A stretch of DNA of 64,000 nucleotides from Auriscalpium vulgare (Eukaryota; Basidiomycota; Agaricomycetes; Russulales; Auriscalpiaceae): the NCBI GenBank assembly GCA_019915015.1, contig JAHBBC010000009.1:248001-312000 (forward strand). Direction: 5' to 3'. Both the position numbers and the translations under genes were made by a program. The notes beneath the pieces were generated by a model that was not told the DNA's origin, ran no database searches, and saw nothing but the letters and a program-made list of their open reading frames with translations. Below are positions 22,319-33,846 of this stretch, piece after piece (position 1 is the first letter of the stretch; each line of letters starts with the position of its first letter).

Positions 22319-24102
22319 ATGGAAACTCAGGAGGTAGAAATCCTGGGCGAGAGGTGCTTGACGACCTTGTTCTTCAACCGATTCTGACTCACATGTCGAT
22401 CAGCACCCACCATTCACAATTGTTTCCTGCCGAGAGCAGTTCCACGGACAGTCTCGTCGCGCTGAGCAAGGAAAAGCATACGATCGCATCTGTGCTTTCC
22501 ATCGTGGATACCCGAATCAACGCGTCAGCCACGCCTATTTTACGCCTTCCACCCGAACTCCTTGTCTCCGTCTTCTCGTATCTCACGAACGGAGTCTTGT
22601 CCGAGCATGTCAAATCGATGAACCATTTCCCACCGACTGTGCCGTGGGTGCGGTTGACTTGGGTCTGCCGACTCTGGAGACACGTCATGCTCTCCAATTC
22701 GACGCTTTGGTGCGACTTCGTCTTGCCTCTGCCCCCGCAGTGGGCCCGCGCGATGCTCGTCCGGTCTCAACGTCAACCTCTCTCCATTTCCTACTTCGGG
22801 ATGCGCGGCTATGATAAACCACCTGCAAGCTCGCTGGCGTGGGTGCTGCCATTCGACACCCTCGAGCAAGTCCGATCCATTCACGTGCACGAAGGCCGCA
22901 GAAACTTTCCTGGTAATCTCTCGCAGCTGCTTCTCACGCCAGCCCCAATCCTTGAGTTTGCCATCTTCACCAACACGCTGTCACACCTACCTCGCGATGC
23001 GCTCTTCGCAAATAATGCGCCTCGCCTGCGCAACCTGCGCATTGACGAGGAACGTGTATTGCCGTTGTCCTCCTTCCTCCCCAACATCGTGTCTTTGGTC
23101 ATTCACAACTCAAGTTTCCCGAACTCTCTGCCGGAGTTCATCGCTGCACTGCAACGACTCAAGCAAATCAAGACACTCACACTGTGGTACCAGTGCCTGG
23201 ACCAGTTCTCCTCCGCGCCGCATTACCCGGCCGCATCACAGATTGTCCGACTGGCCTCACTCAATTCTTTGGAAATTTACGGCGCGGCCTCAGAGTGCTT
23301 AAGCTTCCTCCGCCACGTACAGATACCCGACACCGCATGTCTGCACATCAGGGCCTCCACACGTACGGGAGTGGATGCATTCGCCCCGCTGTACCCGTTC
23401 CTCGCACCCGCGGGCGGGTACAGATCGAACCCATTCCGCAACGTGCAGTTTTCCTCATACGGCCCGGACAACCTTACGCTCGTTGCGCGCCACAACTTGG
23501 ATGCCGAAAAAGCGCCGTTCGACCGGAAGTTCAGTTTTGAGTGGAACACTCGCCAAGCAACGGTCCTTGACCTTCTACCCGTGCTCTGCGCGGAAGTGCG
23601 GGTCCGCCAGTCGGTGTCGCTTTCGATGTATCTGTCGCTGCAAGTCGATTATGTGCTTGATGGCCGCCTCACGGTTCCGCCAGAGGATTGGCTGGGGATG
23701 CTCGGGGCAGCGACGGAACTACAGACGCTACATGCGGTCTCCGACTTGGGTACTATGCTGTGCGAGATATTGTCTGCCAGCATCCTGGAAGACGGGACGT
23801 ATAGCCGTGAGGTGGAAGGCGTTTTGGTGTGGCCCAAGCTCCAAGTCCTGAAGTTGGACTATGTGGACCTATCGTTTTGCTACGAAGACACCGAAGAGAA
23901 CTCGTGGGCCGAATGTATCAGGATGCGCGTGGACGAGGTGCTCTTGCGTGAGCTCGAGCACCGGCGCCAGCGTGGTGCCGCGCTCAACACGCTCTACCTT
24001 ATAAGCTGCCGCAACTTCTCCCCTGACTGGCTGGAGAGTGTGGAAAGAGTGGTGGACCGCGTGTTGGTTCAGGATGACCGCGTCAACTGGGATTCTGACT
24101 AG
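22319..24102 (+). CDS. F-box/LRR-like protein, array member 4
   Basis: Exon 1 is 22319-22353 (35 nt, METQEVEILGE) and exon 2 is 22404-24102; about 577 residues. The frame is also open through the intron up to 22228, but the donor GTGCTTGAC, the acceptor ATCAG and the match to member 1 favour splicing. The F-box is LPPELLVSVFSYLTNG ... VPWVRLTWVCRLWRHVMLSNSTLW. The Leu-rich part has FANNAPRLRNLRI, SECLSFLRHVQIPDTACLHI and DAFAPLYPFLAPAGGY. The end is MRVDEVLLRELEHRRQRGAALNTLYL. It lacks the EFWVSAL segment that follows the intron in member 1, a small deletion. Probable SCF substrate receptor. Confidence 0.82.
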
Positions 24103-24576
24103 CCTCTAATGTGCGGACACCGCCCGCTTGTCGCATATCCGAACAATTTCGCCTTTCACGTGTTTGTACTGTAGTCGGGTCTTACTTACACGCATACGTA
24201 TTATCACGACAAAGAATTGTTTTGACAGTCTGTACATACAGTGCAACGTCTACGCATGCGGTACCGTGATTCCACAATCCCGAACAAGAGCAAGAGATAC
24301 TCAATCTCCGCTGCCTGATGAATCTGATACTGAGACAGAACAAGCAAGGGGACCTCTGATACGCAAACCCGAGGCTCGATGCTGGGCGAAGGTCCGACGA
24401 GATCCGTTGACGGGCTGCGCGGACTCCATGTAGATACCTACTGCACCTCCGATGTGACACTGTCTTGCTGAAGCCCTAGTGCGATACGCAGCGCGAAGAA
24501 CTTTTAACAAACACTTTCGCATCCGTCTATTGAGTGTGCGCAGCCGCGTATGATCATCTATTTAGTCTCCGGGCGG

Positions 24577-27076
24577 TCAAGGACTGTCTCGGAAACCCAT
24601 GAGGTACGACATAATTTGGAACGCCGCCTGCGCAAGAATTAAATCAACACAGCGCCAAGATTGCACGGCAAGAGAATACTTGCCACCGGCGAAAACTGCG
24701 GAACCCTACCCAAATTCATGGTCAGCCTGGCCTGGGGGCAAGAGCACCAAGAGAAGAGCTTACATATGGCCACTGAGGGCAACCTCGATGTACGCAAGTC
24801 CGCGTTCAAGATGCGCGTTGCCGAGATCCCCCATGCCGTCGACGATGAACGAATCGTTCACGATAGGCGTCTGGAAACCTTGTCTTCCGTTCCCTGCCAA
24901 TCAAACTGAGATCGAGGAGTCAAAACGATGCCCGGGAAAATCTCACAGGTCATGCTGTGGAGATTGGCGTGTCAGCCCAGAAATAAAGACGGAGATAGCA
25001 TCCCAATGTCGCTCACTTTTGCAGAACAATTCGTGCCCTGGAACGTGAAAGTTCGTCCATCAGTAACGTGAACTTGACGCGCTCGAATTGACCCACCCGT
25101 CGGCAAGTAAGTCAAAATCGGCCAGCCCGTGCACCACCACGCTGCGCTTGCTCTTCTCGATGACGTTCGGCAGCACAGTAAATGCTGGTGGAATGCTGGC
25201 ATCTCCGTCGGGGAACACCTGGACGTAGGAGCATTCCACCCAGGTAACGTTGGCCGGGGCGTGGAGAGCCGCCTTGACGTCGGCGCGATCGAAGTACAGA
25301 GGTGTTTGTATCTTCTGGTAAGTACCTCTGCAAATCCAGTCGGAGCGGTGAGGGTTCAAAGCGCTACGCAGGAACATGGAGCGATGCTCACGCGAATCCC
25401 AGGACGTCCCATACGATTGGCCACTAAAGTGATCCCACCAGAGCGTCAGAATGCCGCATAGGGCAGCAGCGCGTGGACATACCGTGTCGAAGATTCTGTA
25501 GATGTTGAACGCGGGATTGATGTTGATGACCTCGTCGAATATCATACCCCAGACATTGCATCCGTCATCAAAGGAGACCGACTGCCCTGGCAGAGGGAGC
25601 GAGCCGGTCGGAGGATATTTGACAAATTTCTCCATATAGTCCGCGTAGTTGCATTGCGCTGCCACCGCGTCCAGCTGCGCCATGAGAGTTTGACTGCGCG
25701 AGAGGCGTTTAAGCCTTGCTATAAGGACCCACACGTGGCGAATGTGTACTTACTTGAAAGCGAAGACATGCTCGTATTTGTGCACGAAAGCGACAGCGGG
25801 GATCTGGCTCTGGACGACGTCCCAGCCGAGAACCGCTGCAAGAACTTTGTAGGCCTGTGCTATGAGAAGAGAAGACGGAAAATACGACTCACCATCGCTG
25901 ACCCAGATACCCTGTAAATCCCAGTCCAAGTCGGTCGCATTTTCATAGATGAAATTGGCGATGTCTTCCCATCGTTCCGCAAAGTTAAAGCATCGCATAT
26001 GGACCAAGAAGTAAAGAGGTACCCACATGGCACGTACATGCCAGCATACTGACCAACGCTCGCTTGTCAGCTCATGTAAAACAATTCTTGAGAATCGACT
26101 GACGCTTTCCCCCGTCAAATATAGTTTCTTCCCCTTGAGCTCGGAGAATATCTCGAGGAATTGTTCAAAGAAGCCTATTAGCTGCGCGGCAACATCGTTT
26201 TCGTCCTGGCAGAGATCGTGAATTTTATGCTCACAGGGACGCGATCCAAGCACTTACTTGCGCTGACGGCTCTCCTTGAGAATAGCCGGTACCTACGGGC
26301 TGCTCGACAAACAGAACACTCGAGAGGTTTGTCCAGCTGTATTCATTCTGCGTCGGTTGGGCTGTTCCTGGAGCCCATGTGAAAGGCTGTAAACATCGCG
26401 TCAAGTTGGAAAAAGGGACGTCCGAAGCAGGGTCCATACACCGTTCTCCTGGAACGAGCCCTTGAGAGCGGAGCAACCGGGGCCGCCGTTCGTCCTGCGA
26501 CAGCGTCACTTTGTTAGTATACAGATGACGGCTCCACGGCGTTGCGCATACCAAAAGATGACATCGTCAAGGCTGCCCTCCGGTCCAGGAGGGAAGAACC
26601 AAAAGAAAAGCTGGAAGTCCTGCATCAGAACCAACGACCCGATTTACTTTCGTACTAATTTTGTGTTTACTGACCTTTCGTGTCTCGTTGGATGCATTGC
26701 TAATCGGAATCAGTCCCGACCAAGACGGCCCGACGTCGAAGTCGACGAGCGGTATGCTGGTGCCGTCTACGTAGAATTCTGGAGATGATCACGGTAAATG
26801 TTATTAGCGAGCGCAATGAAAATAAATCGGAGACTCACGCGAAGCCTCAGGGTTGGCAAAGGTAATGTTCTTGACGCCAGGCCCTGCAGCCCGTCGGTCC
26901 AGAGGGCCCTGTCTGTCGGGTCCGCGCACGGCCTGCTTGTAACGCTCGATAGCTGCATAACGCTTCGCGTCGATGTCCTGAGCCGAATTCTGTCTGGTGG
27001 CAGCAAGTGCCACATCCGGTACGACAGCAGCCCAAGCGGCCACGGCCAGAGTTAGGGTCTTGAGGAGCGTAGGCAT
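24577..27076 (-). CDS. Secreted serine carboxypeptidase (peptidase family S10)
   Basis: The protein starts with a signal peptide (MPTLLKTLTLAVAAW ... VALA) and a short propeptide. At least fifteen small exons follow; the first ten are 27076-26839, 26778-26675, 26619-26552, 26494-26440, 26386-26258, 26205-26104, 26048-26027, 25964-25893, 25835-25754 and 25693-25483. S10 motifs are in order: TNGGPGCSAL, VEQPVGTGYS, then the nucleophile GES joined across an intron to YAGMYVPYIA. Further on come PLYFDRADVKAALHAP, the Asp region HGLADFDLLADG, NMTWNGRQGF and the His region ALSGHMVPQF. The stop is TGA 24579-24577. The enzyme would remove C-terminal residues from peptides at acidic pH, secreted or vacuolar. 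All three catalytic regions are present. Exon edges near 24980-25110 are the least certain. Confidence 0.88.
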
Positions 27077-28356
27077 GACACGGGGAGTTGATACCTACAG
27101 TCAGTTGTCGCCCCGTAATATATAGAGAAAAACGGCCTTACGGAGAGCTGGCATAGCATCCTCAAAACGCCGATGCGTCAGGAAGCCTAGGCTACTCACA
27201 AAAGGCGCAGTGAGCCAGTGAGCGGGCTACCATGTGCTCAACATGTGCTGCGTACGTACCAGCGGAGCAAAGCCATGGGTATACTGCTGATGGGAAACGT
27301 CCCGGTGCTATCACCTCTTCGTTATTCGGGTCCGTCGTATTCGTTTGAAGGATCGCCAGGGTACTACCACGTCTGCGCAGTCCGCACGAGCAAGCCCTCT
27401 GTGAGAGATTTGCGGGTATGTCAGCCGGCCGGGACTCCAATGAAGGACCCATGTCCGAGCCCAAAGCATAGAAGGATCTAAGTACGCGCGTATGGCCAAG
27501 CGGCTTTTATTGCATGAATGGCTGGTTCATCAGAAAGAAAACCCATTTGGTCTTCTGTGTTGGACAGGCGGTGGGATGATGTACTCGCTAGCAACGCCGC
27601 AGCGGGTTGCAGGGAAGATCGCGGGGACCGCACGGAAACCAGTCACGACGAGGTGCACATGGCAGCAGTTCAATCGGATATGAGAGCTGGTTGCTGGGTC
27701 AACGTGAGAAAGTCATGTATTCGCACGCCACCTTCAACTCGAAACGCGCCCCAGGGGCCGTACTTAACCTTGCTCCGATACAGGACAGAGGCTGGCCAGG
27801 CCTGCAGGACAATATTGAGCCGTCGTTCCAAGTTCTCAAGTTCTCGGTGGCTGGAGAGGTGCAAACATGTGCAAAGGTACGCATACAGGAGCATATACAT
27901 ATGTGCCTGGCACATTTATGACCGGGGAGAGACCTTGGCGAGCAAGGTAATATTTTCAATGCAGACCGGGGCGTCTACGGCTAAGCTCTCGGATGGTGCC
28001 CATTCGAACGGAAGTCTATCAAAACCGTGTAATCTGGTCTGAACTATCCCAAAAGCCTATGATTGCCAGTGCCGGTGGAAGGCCACGGCATACGGCCAGA
28101 GTCACGTGCACTTAGAGCCAAAGGAGCCAGCCTTCGCAGCAGTCGTCGCCGCCAGTTCTCCGAGTCAGTCTTTGCGAGTCTGCCTAAGAAAACCTGCTCG
28201 GGGACACAAGACTATCTCTACCATATGTCATATCTCAACACGAATCGTACCCTGGATATGCTTACAGGCTGCAACGCGCCCGGACTTCCAAGACTCTCAG
28301 CTCATCCAAGTTCGTGAGCATGACCATTGTGCAAGCTCCAGCGGCAGCATATATTA
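27077..28356. other. Intergenic region with a promoter-like start and one weak coding trace
   Basis: On the minus strand a TATATA-like sequence at about 27118-27124 lies some 45 bp upstream of the carboxypeptidase start. At 27670-27990 minus-strand frames read LENLERRLNIVLQAWPASV, VEGGVRIHDFLTLT and FEWAPSESLAVDAPVC. These look coding-like but carry no known motif and no coherent gene structure. The rest is empty to me. Confidence 0.35.
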
Positions 28357-30583
28357 TTAGTAATGATCATAATCGTCCTCATCAGAGTCGAAGCTGCTGT
28401 CGTTGTCACGATCGCCTTCTTCGCCATCGTCGCTGTCGTCCAAGTATGACCACACATCGGGCTTCGGTGAGAGCAGTCAGCGCGCATCAACGTCCGGTGC
28501 ATAATCTGCACCCACCATTTCGTCTTTCTCGTCCTCGTCCTCGCGTCCTCCTTCACAGGCTTAAATTCGATGCCAGTAAGAGCCATTTCAAAGCAAGCGG
28601 CTCGGATTGCGCGCAACGTCGAGATACGGATCGAACACGTATTGTCGATATGAAAGCTCTGTATTGGAGCGCCTAGAGCAGCACGCCGTGCTAGTCGCTG
28701 AGGAAGCTGGTCCTCTGGGTACGAAAGGGCGTCCAGCGAATGGTCACAGAGCGTACTGTCGAGAGGAAGCCTGTGTCCTGGCGAACTGCGTGCTGAGCAC
28801 CAGCCGGAGCCCGTCGGCGCCGACTCGTCGGGGGACTGGCACCCTCCCATTGCCGCGTGAGCAATTCCATGAACGGCAGGGAAGCACAGCCCCACGCCTC
28901 GACACTGCGCAGCTTGAGGTCCGGGATGCGCTCTAGAGCGGCCCACTGCCACATCCAAAACAGCGGATCACCGACAACGAGCTCTTGAAGGTGCGCCGAT
29001 GCGAGCGTGCGGACAGCCACCTCCAACATGCCGTACAGCTGCCATTGAAACGCATCGCCTGTGAAGATAATGGAGAGCTCCGCCGTTTCGGTGACTGGTG
29101 TGTCGCCGCAGAATGCCCGCACACAGATGGGCTGAGATGAGAAGGAGTTGAGCGCTGCATCGCGGCCTCCAGGTCGGCAGGCAACGAGCTTCGTTATGTT
29201 CAGGAGGGGTGACGTGTCGCGCGATCGCAGTATCGAGAGTATCGTTGCGAGGAATGCAGTCAGCTCCTGCTTTTTGGCCTCCACGCTGATCCCGTCGCTT
29301 TCTCCATTGTCTTCGTCTTCGTCGTCCTCGTCCTCGTCAGGAACGATGATGGTGTGAGAATTCTGTGCAGGGCGCGGCGGCTGGAGAAGTTCGAGGCCCA
29401 AACTGACCCGGGCGTTAAGCGGGAACGAAACGTGACGCAAGAACGAAGTGATGTCGTCCATCATTCCGGTGAGGTCTAGGAAGGTGAGATTGGGGAGCTC
29501 GACGCGAGCTGAAGTGTTGGCGGACGCGGGCAAGACGAGGTGGAGAGAGAGCCGCTCGAGCTGTTGCATGCCCTGTAGCGCGGCGATGATGGTTTTGAGC
29601 TTCGACAGATGAACCGGCCGGATGGACTCGCGCCTGGAATGGGCATAGGACAAGTCCAGCGTCTTGAGGCGTTTCAGAATCGGCGAGTGCCATGGGAAGG
29701 ACCACCCGGCGAGGTGCAGGTGTCGCAGCTTCGGAAGATGCCCTCCGAGGAAGGTGGCAGGCAGACGATGGTATACAGAGTCCTCCGTTTCGAATCTGGC
29801 GTCCAGACTCTCCAGCATGGGAGCCGGTGACCGCAATAATAGCTGTTCGAAGCGTATGTTCTGCGGCGATATGTAGAATTGCAAGCTCTTGGTGCGCGCG
29901 AGGTTTTCATCCACCATGTCGACTTCCTGGTTGGACAAATGGAGCGCCTGATTGGAATGATGGAGGATGAACGAAAGCGGTGATGAACGGGCGCGCTCCA
30001 GCGAAGTTTGCGCCCACCTTTCGCCCAGGTGCAGCTGAATGCAAGCCCAAAGGTGGGATTGATCGAGTGCATTTTGACGCCATCGCTGGCACACATGCGT
30101 GACAGTGCGCCATCCTATTTTCGGCTTCCAGTCGGAGAGGGATGGTGGGTCCATGTCGGACAGGGCTATGAAGACGAGGCCTAGGATCTCAGGATGAAGT
30201 CGTGAGATGGGGGCCAAATCGTTGCGTTGGCTCCGGAGCAGTCGAAACGCAGAGCGGATTGCGCGCTCTTCCTCCATGTAGTGGGCTTCAATGGCTTGTT
30301 TGGCCAGTTGAATGGTGTCGAATTCCTCGCCGAGCCGAGTTCGGGATGCGGCCAAGGAATTCTCTAGGTCGTTCTCCTTGTCGCAGATGCTGCGAAGGGA
30401 ACCGGGATCTGTCGCGCCCGTATACGTGGGCACCTGGCCAATCTGAGACAATCGAACAGTGGCGGCGTCTCCCCAAGGCCCATATAATGAGAGATCTGGC
30501 GGCCTGAGTAGCTGTTGAGGTGACCGTGACGGGCGATACAGCGAGGGCAAGATAATACGCACATTTATGAGAAACCTGCCCAA
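28357..30583 (-). pseudogene. Second-subfamily F-box protein, frameshifted near the C-terminus (array member 5)
   Basis: A 630-residue frame (30583-28691) has a coiled N-terminal helix (IQLAKQAIEAHYMEEERAI). The F-box follows: ISRLHPEILGLVFIALSDMDPP ... WRTVTHVCQRWRQNALDQSHLW. Leu-rich repeats include LPKLRHLHLAGWSFPW and LPNLTFLDLTGM. Compared with its paralogue at 43294-45111, the frame is lost near 28723. The expected SYPEDQLPQRLARRAALG and FHIDNTCSIRISTLRAI continue one frame over. A further shift and a possible intron lead to an acidic tail ending at TAA 28359-28357. One base missing in a CCCTTTCG context explains the first break. Either it is a recent pseudogene or it makes a tail-less protein. 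Confidence 0.75.
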
Positions 30584-30655
30584 AGATCGCCGCTGTACTA
30601 GAGCTTTCCGTAGCCTAGACCGGTGTATTGGAGGTGTCGTGCATGAACGGGGAAC

Positions 30656-30677
30656 AAGTCGTCGTCGTCGTCGTCGT
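30656..30677. repeat. (GTC)n microsatellite
   Basis: About seven uninterrupted GTC/TCG units in otherwise non-coding DNA. Confidence 0.95.
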
Positions 30678-30997
30678 CGATGATGGCGCGCCGAGGTCGG
30701 AGGCGCGCGCTTGCTGGCAGCGGGCCGCAGCTCCGGCTGAAGATTCGGTCAGGCCGACCTCCTTCAAGTTCGACTCGGAGGCACGCGGCCATCCCCAGAC
30801 GACTCTGGTCCCAGCAACCCGATTCACCGGCCGTCAATCAAGGCTTCGCAACCTCGTCGTGTGGATAGATTTGACCGCAAATGGGCGATGGGCGACTCTA
30901 TGGCAGTGGTCTATGCCACTAGCTCTGAGGCCGGCAGGCAGTTGAATACGCCCAAGGGAGAACTGACCAAGTTGATCAAGCTATATGGACTATCTCA

Positions 30998-31570
30998 GGA
31001 AAATACGGCGAGCAGCGCCTCTTCAGGATGAGTCTCTGATGTTGAACTATCTCCAGTCCATCATGCGACACCTTCCGAACTCTTGCGCGTTCAGTTACGC
31101 TACTGCGCTGTTTTGTACCACGAGCAGGCTCGAGATCCTCACCTCCGATGTGATCCTCTGTCCACCTCGCCTCGAAGCATCATCAGATGCGTCGCACTGC
31201 TCTCGCGAGCCGCATTCGCTGATGCTGTCTTCCTTTGCGTCATTGTCTGCATCCCTCCGGCACACAACGCTTCAAGTTCTTCCCCACTACACGGCACGCC
31301 CTGTCCTCCGGCGCGCCTGTCTGTATGTCAAGACCTGCACGTATATTGAAGCCCATAGATGCCATGGCTACTGCCGTCAGATGGAATGCGCCGGGGCTCG
31401 GAGTCGCAGGACGCTCTGCGGTGCGCCTTGTTGAAACTATCTCTGTTCTTCTATTAACCTATTTCTCCCGCATATAACCCTCGCTTCGCCATATGCAGCC
31501 CGGGGACGCGGGCCTGGACACCTCACGCGCGATGTCCTCGTTCTGTCTCGCCAACGCTGTCAAGCTAGTA
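30998..31570. repeat. Relict duplicated block, copy 1
   Basis: Shared landmarks with 34410-35050, in the same order and orientation, are CACCTTCCGAAC, GGTGCGTCGCACT-like, CTCGCGAGCCGCATTCG, GATGCT-TCTTCCTTTG, CGGTGCGCCTTG, TTCTTCTATT and ATTTCTCCCGCAT. Short frames such as SREPHSLMLSSF are preserved in both, so it may descend from a coding exon. I recognise no product. Confidence 0.75.
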
Positions 31571-32048
31571 TCCCATACATCGCAGGATGTAAGTCGGCAG
31601 TGACAGGTGCGTCGCAGTCTGGTCGCTCACTTCTGGCCCGTTTTCATCCCAGCGACGTAATTCGCAGCCCTTGGCTATCCATCGCCACGCCCCCGGCGTT
31701 CCCGCTTCAGCGCTCCTTGGCTAACTACAGCCTGCTTGGCCGCACATAACGCAACACATTGACAACACGTCGACGGCGGCGGAGGCACACTGGGATCGGT
31801 CCTTGTGGCGTGGTCACGGTCTCCAATGAAGAACACCGCACATCTACCCAGCTCAATATGCCCAAGCTTCCTGACGTCACTATCAGTAGGAGACTGGTGA
31901 TGCGGAGTCAGAGACGGGGCGAGCGAGTGGATTGATATCAATATCATACTTCTCTAGCTGCTGGCCGTAGTCGTTATGATTATCTCTTTGACGCAGCCCA
32001 CAAGTAATCTAGCAGATGCAACAAATCCAATAGCTATAGCCTATCCCG

Positions 32049-33846
32049 TCACGCGTCTGACTGCACGGCGTTGAACATAAGCTCCGCCTCCACGTTGTCC
32101 ACTATCCCTTCCACCTTATGCAGCCATGACGCCGCCATAGAGCAGCTCATCAGTTCGAACTTGTCGAGCGCGGCACCACGGCGATGGCGACGCTCTAGCT
32201 CGCGGAGTAGCACATCCTCTACACGCATCCCATCTGTGATTTCCGAGTCTTCGTCAATCACGTTGGTGTAGGTGCTGAGAAAGTCCACGTTGTTCAACAG
32301 CAGGTCGTGCAGTCGCGGCCATAAGATGGTGCCGCCCGCCGCCCCGCTGCGTCGCCATGTTTCATCCTCCATGCTCGCCGCCAAGATCTCGCATAGCGCT
32401 ATTCCGGCCAATCCAGAAACAACCAGGCTCTCCAACTCCGTCGCGCCCCCAAATATGTCCAACAAGTCATCGGGATCCATCCAGGGGCCTTCGTTGCGGT
32501 CATCCTTCTCTGCGTCAAGATAAATCGTGAGATATGACAGGTGACGGATGCCAATCTCCTCGCAAAGTGTACGCATGAGGCTGAAGACCGTGCTCTCGGC
32601 ATCATCCCACTGGAATTCGAAGACCCTGTTGGTCGGTCCGTCGCGAGCATGTTGCGCCCATAGGGTGAGTCGGTCGGAAGCCGTTGACGCGAAGTGAACG
32701 GTGCGATACGGCTGCTCTTCGTACCCACGCGCAGGCGCAAGGAATGGGTAGATTTCATCGAAATCCCATATGCCCTCCTCCGTGGTGGACGTGACGCTCA
32801 GCTCGACGGTGTCTGGCGTCTTGACGTGGTGGAGAAACCCAACGCATTCTGAGACCGACCCGGAGATATTGAGCTTGCGTAGCAAGGGCAACTGAACGAC
32901 CAGGGATACCTGCGAGGGCGAGATGGCGGAGAAAGGACGCAGACAGCGCTTGAGCCCGAGCGCTTCGATCTGGGAAAGTTGCTGCAGAGCGGCGGCGAAG
33001 TCTGGTAGGGAGGGTGGGGAGTCGTTGAGGGTGTCGATCTCCAAAGAAACGAGGTGGCGGACGAAGGATGAGGTCCATGGGAATGTGAGGGCCTGGTGTA
33101 CCGTCAACTTGCGCAGGCGGGGCGCGTCGTCCGCGAACAGCTGAGCAGAGGGCAGGTCCGGAGGCATTATGACGTCGGCGATCTCCAGGAGTGGCGCCGG
33201 TGTGGACAGCAGAGAAGTGAGGTCGGGATGTCTTCCCTTGTATCTAGACAAGTCGAATATTTTGACTTGTGCGAGCGTGTCGAAGGGCATCCGCCAATCC
33301 GACGAGTGGGCTGTAAGGTCGGCGTGGCAGGAAATGAGGAGCGGAAGATTTTGGGACCGCGTGAGCATTGCGCGGGCCCATTTCTGGGGTAGCGGGAAGA
33401 CTAGGTTGCGCCAAAGCGAGGGGGTGGTGAGCATGACGTGTCTCCAACGTCGGCAGACATGAGCGAACCGCACCCATGGCGCAGTGCGCGGGGCGTGTTC
33501 GACTGGGCAGCGTTCCCAATGTTTTTGGTCCAAAAAATACGAGAATATGGAGACAAGGATCTCGGGTGGAAGGCGAGAGATGGACGCGGACGCGTTGATT
33601 CGGGAGTCCACGGTGGACAGCAGGGACACGATGGCAGTCCTTTCTTTTTTCAGTGCCAGGTTGGCGGCCGGAGAGCCACTTTCAACATGAGGGAGTCGCG
33701 AATCGAGAGCAGATAGCCAGAATGCTGCGATGCCGGCATTGACGTCGCTAAAAAAAAGTTGGTGAGTTGAGAACTGGTAAACCCGCAAAGACAGCTGTGT
33801 AGACTGCCGCGCACCGTTCGCCAGGACCTTCTTTCTGACCGACCAT
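32049..33846 (-). CDS. F-box/LRR-like protein, array member 6
   Basis: Exon 1 is 33846-33815 (32 nt, MVGQKEGPGE) and exon 2 is 33747-32049; about 576 residues. The acceptor follows a run of T (TTTTTTTTAG). The F-box is LPPEILVSIFSYFLDQ ... APWVRFAHVCRRWRHVMLTTPSLW. The repeat region has FADDAPRLRKLTV, SECVGFLHHVKTPDTVELSV and FDEIYPFLAPARGY, and the end is MRVEDVLLRELERRHRRGAALDKFEL. A stretch of about 380 bp (33160-33540) is almost identical to member 7 (39420-39790). Presumed SCF substrate receptor. Confidence 0.85.

Larger units (their letters stand above)
30584..32048. other. Gene-free stretch with microsatellite and a duplicated relict block
   Basis: A (GTC)n run lies at 30656-30677. 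The block 30998-31570 is homologous along its length to 34410-35050. Neither copy has an unbroken frame. The last ~90 bp is the 3' flank of the next F-box gene, with GCAGCCCACAAGT and CTATCCCGTCACGCGTCTG shared by members 6, 7 and 11. Confidence 0.55.
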
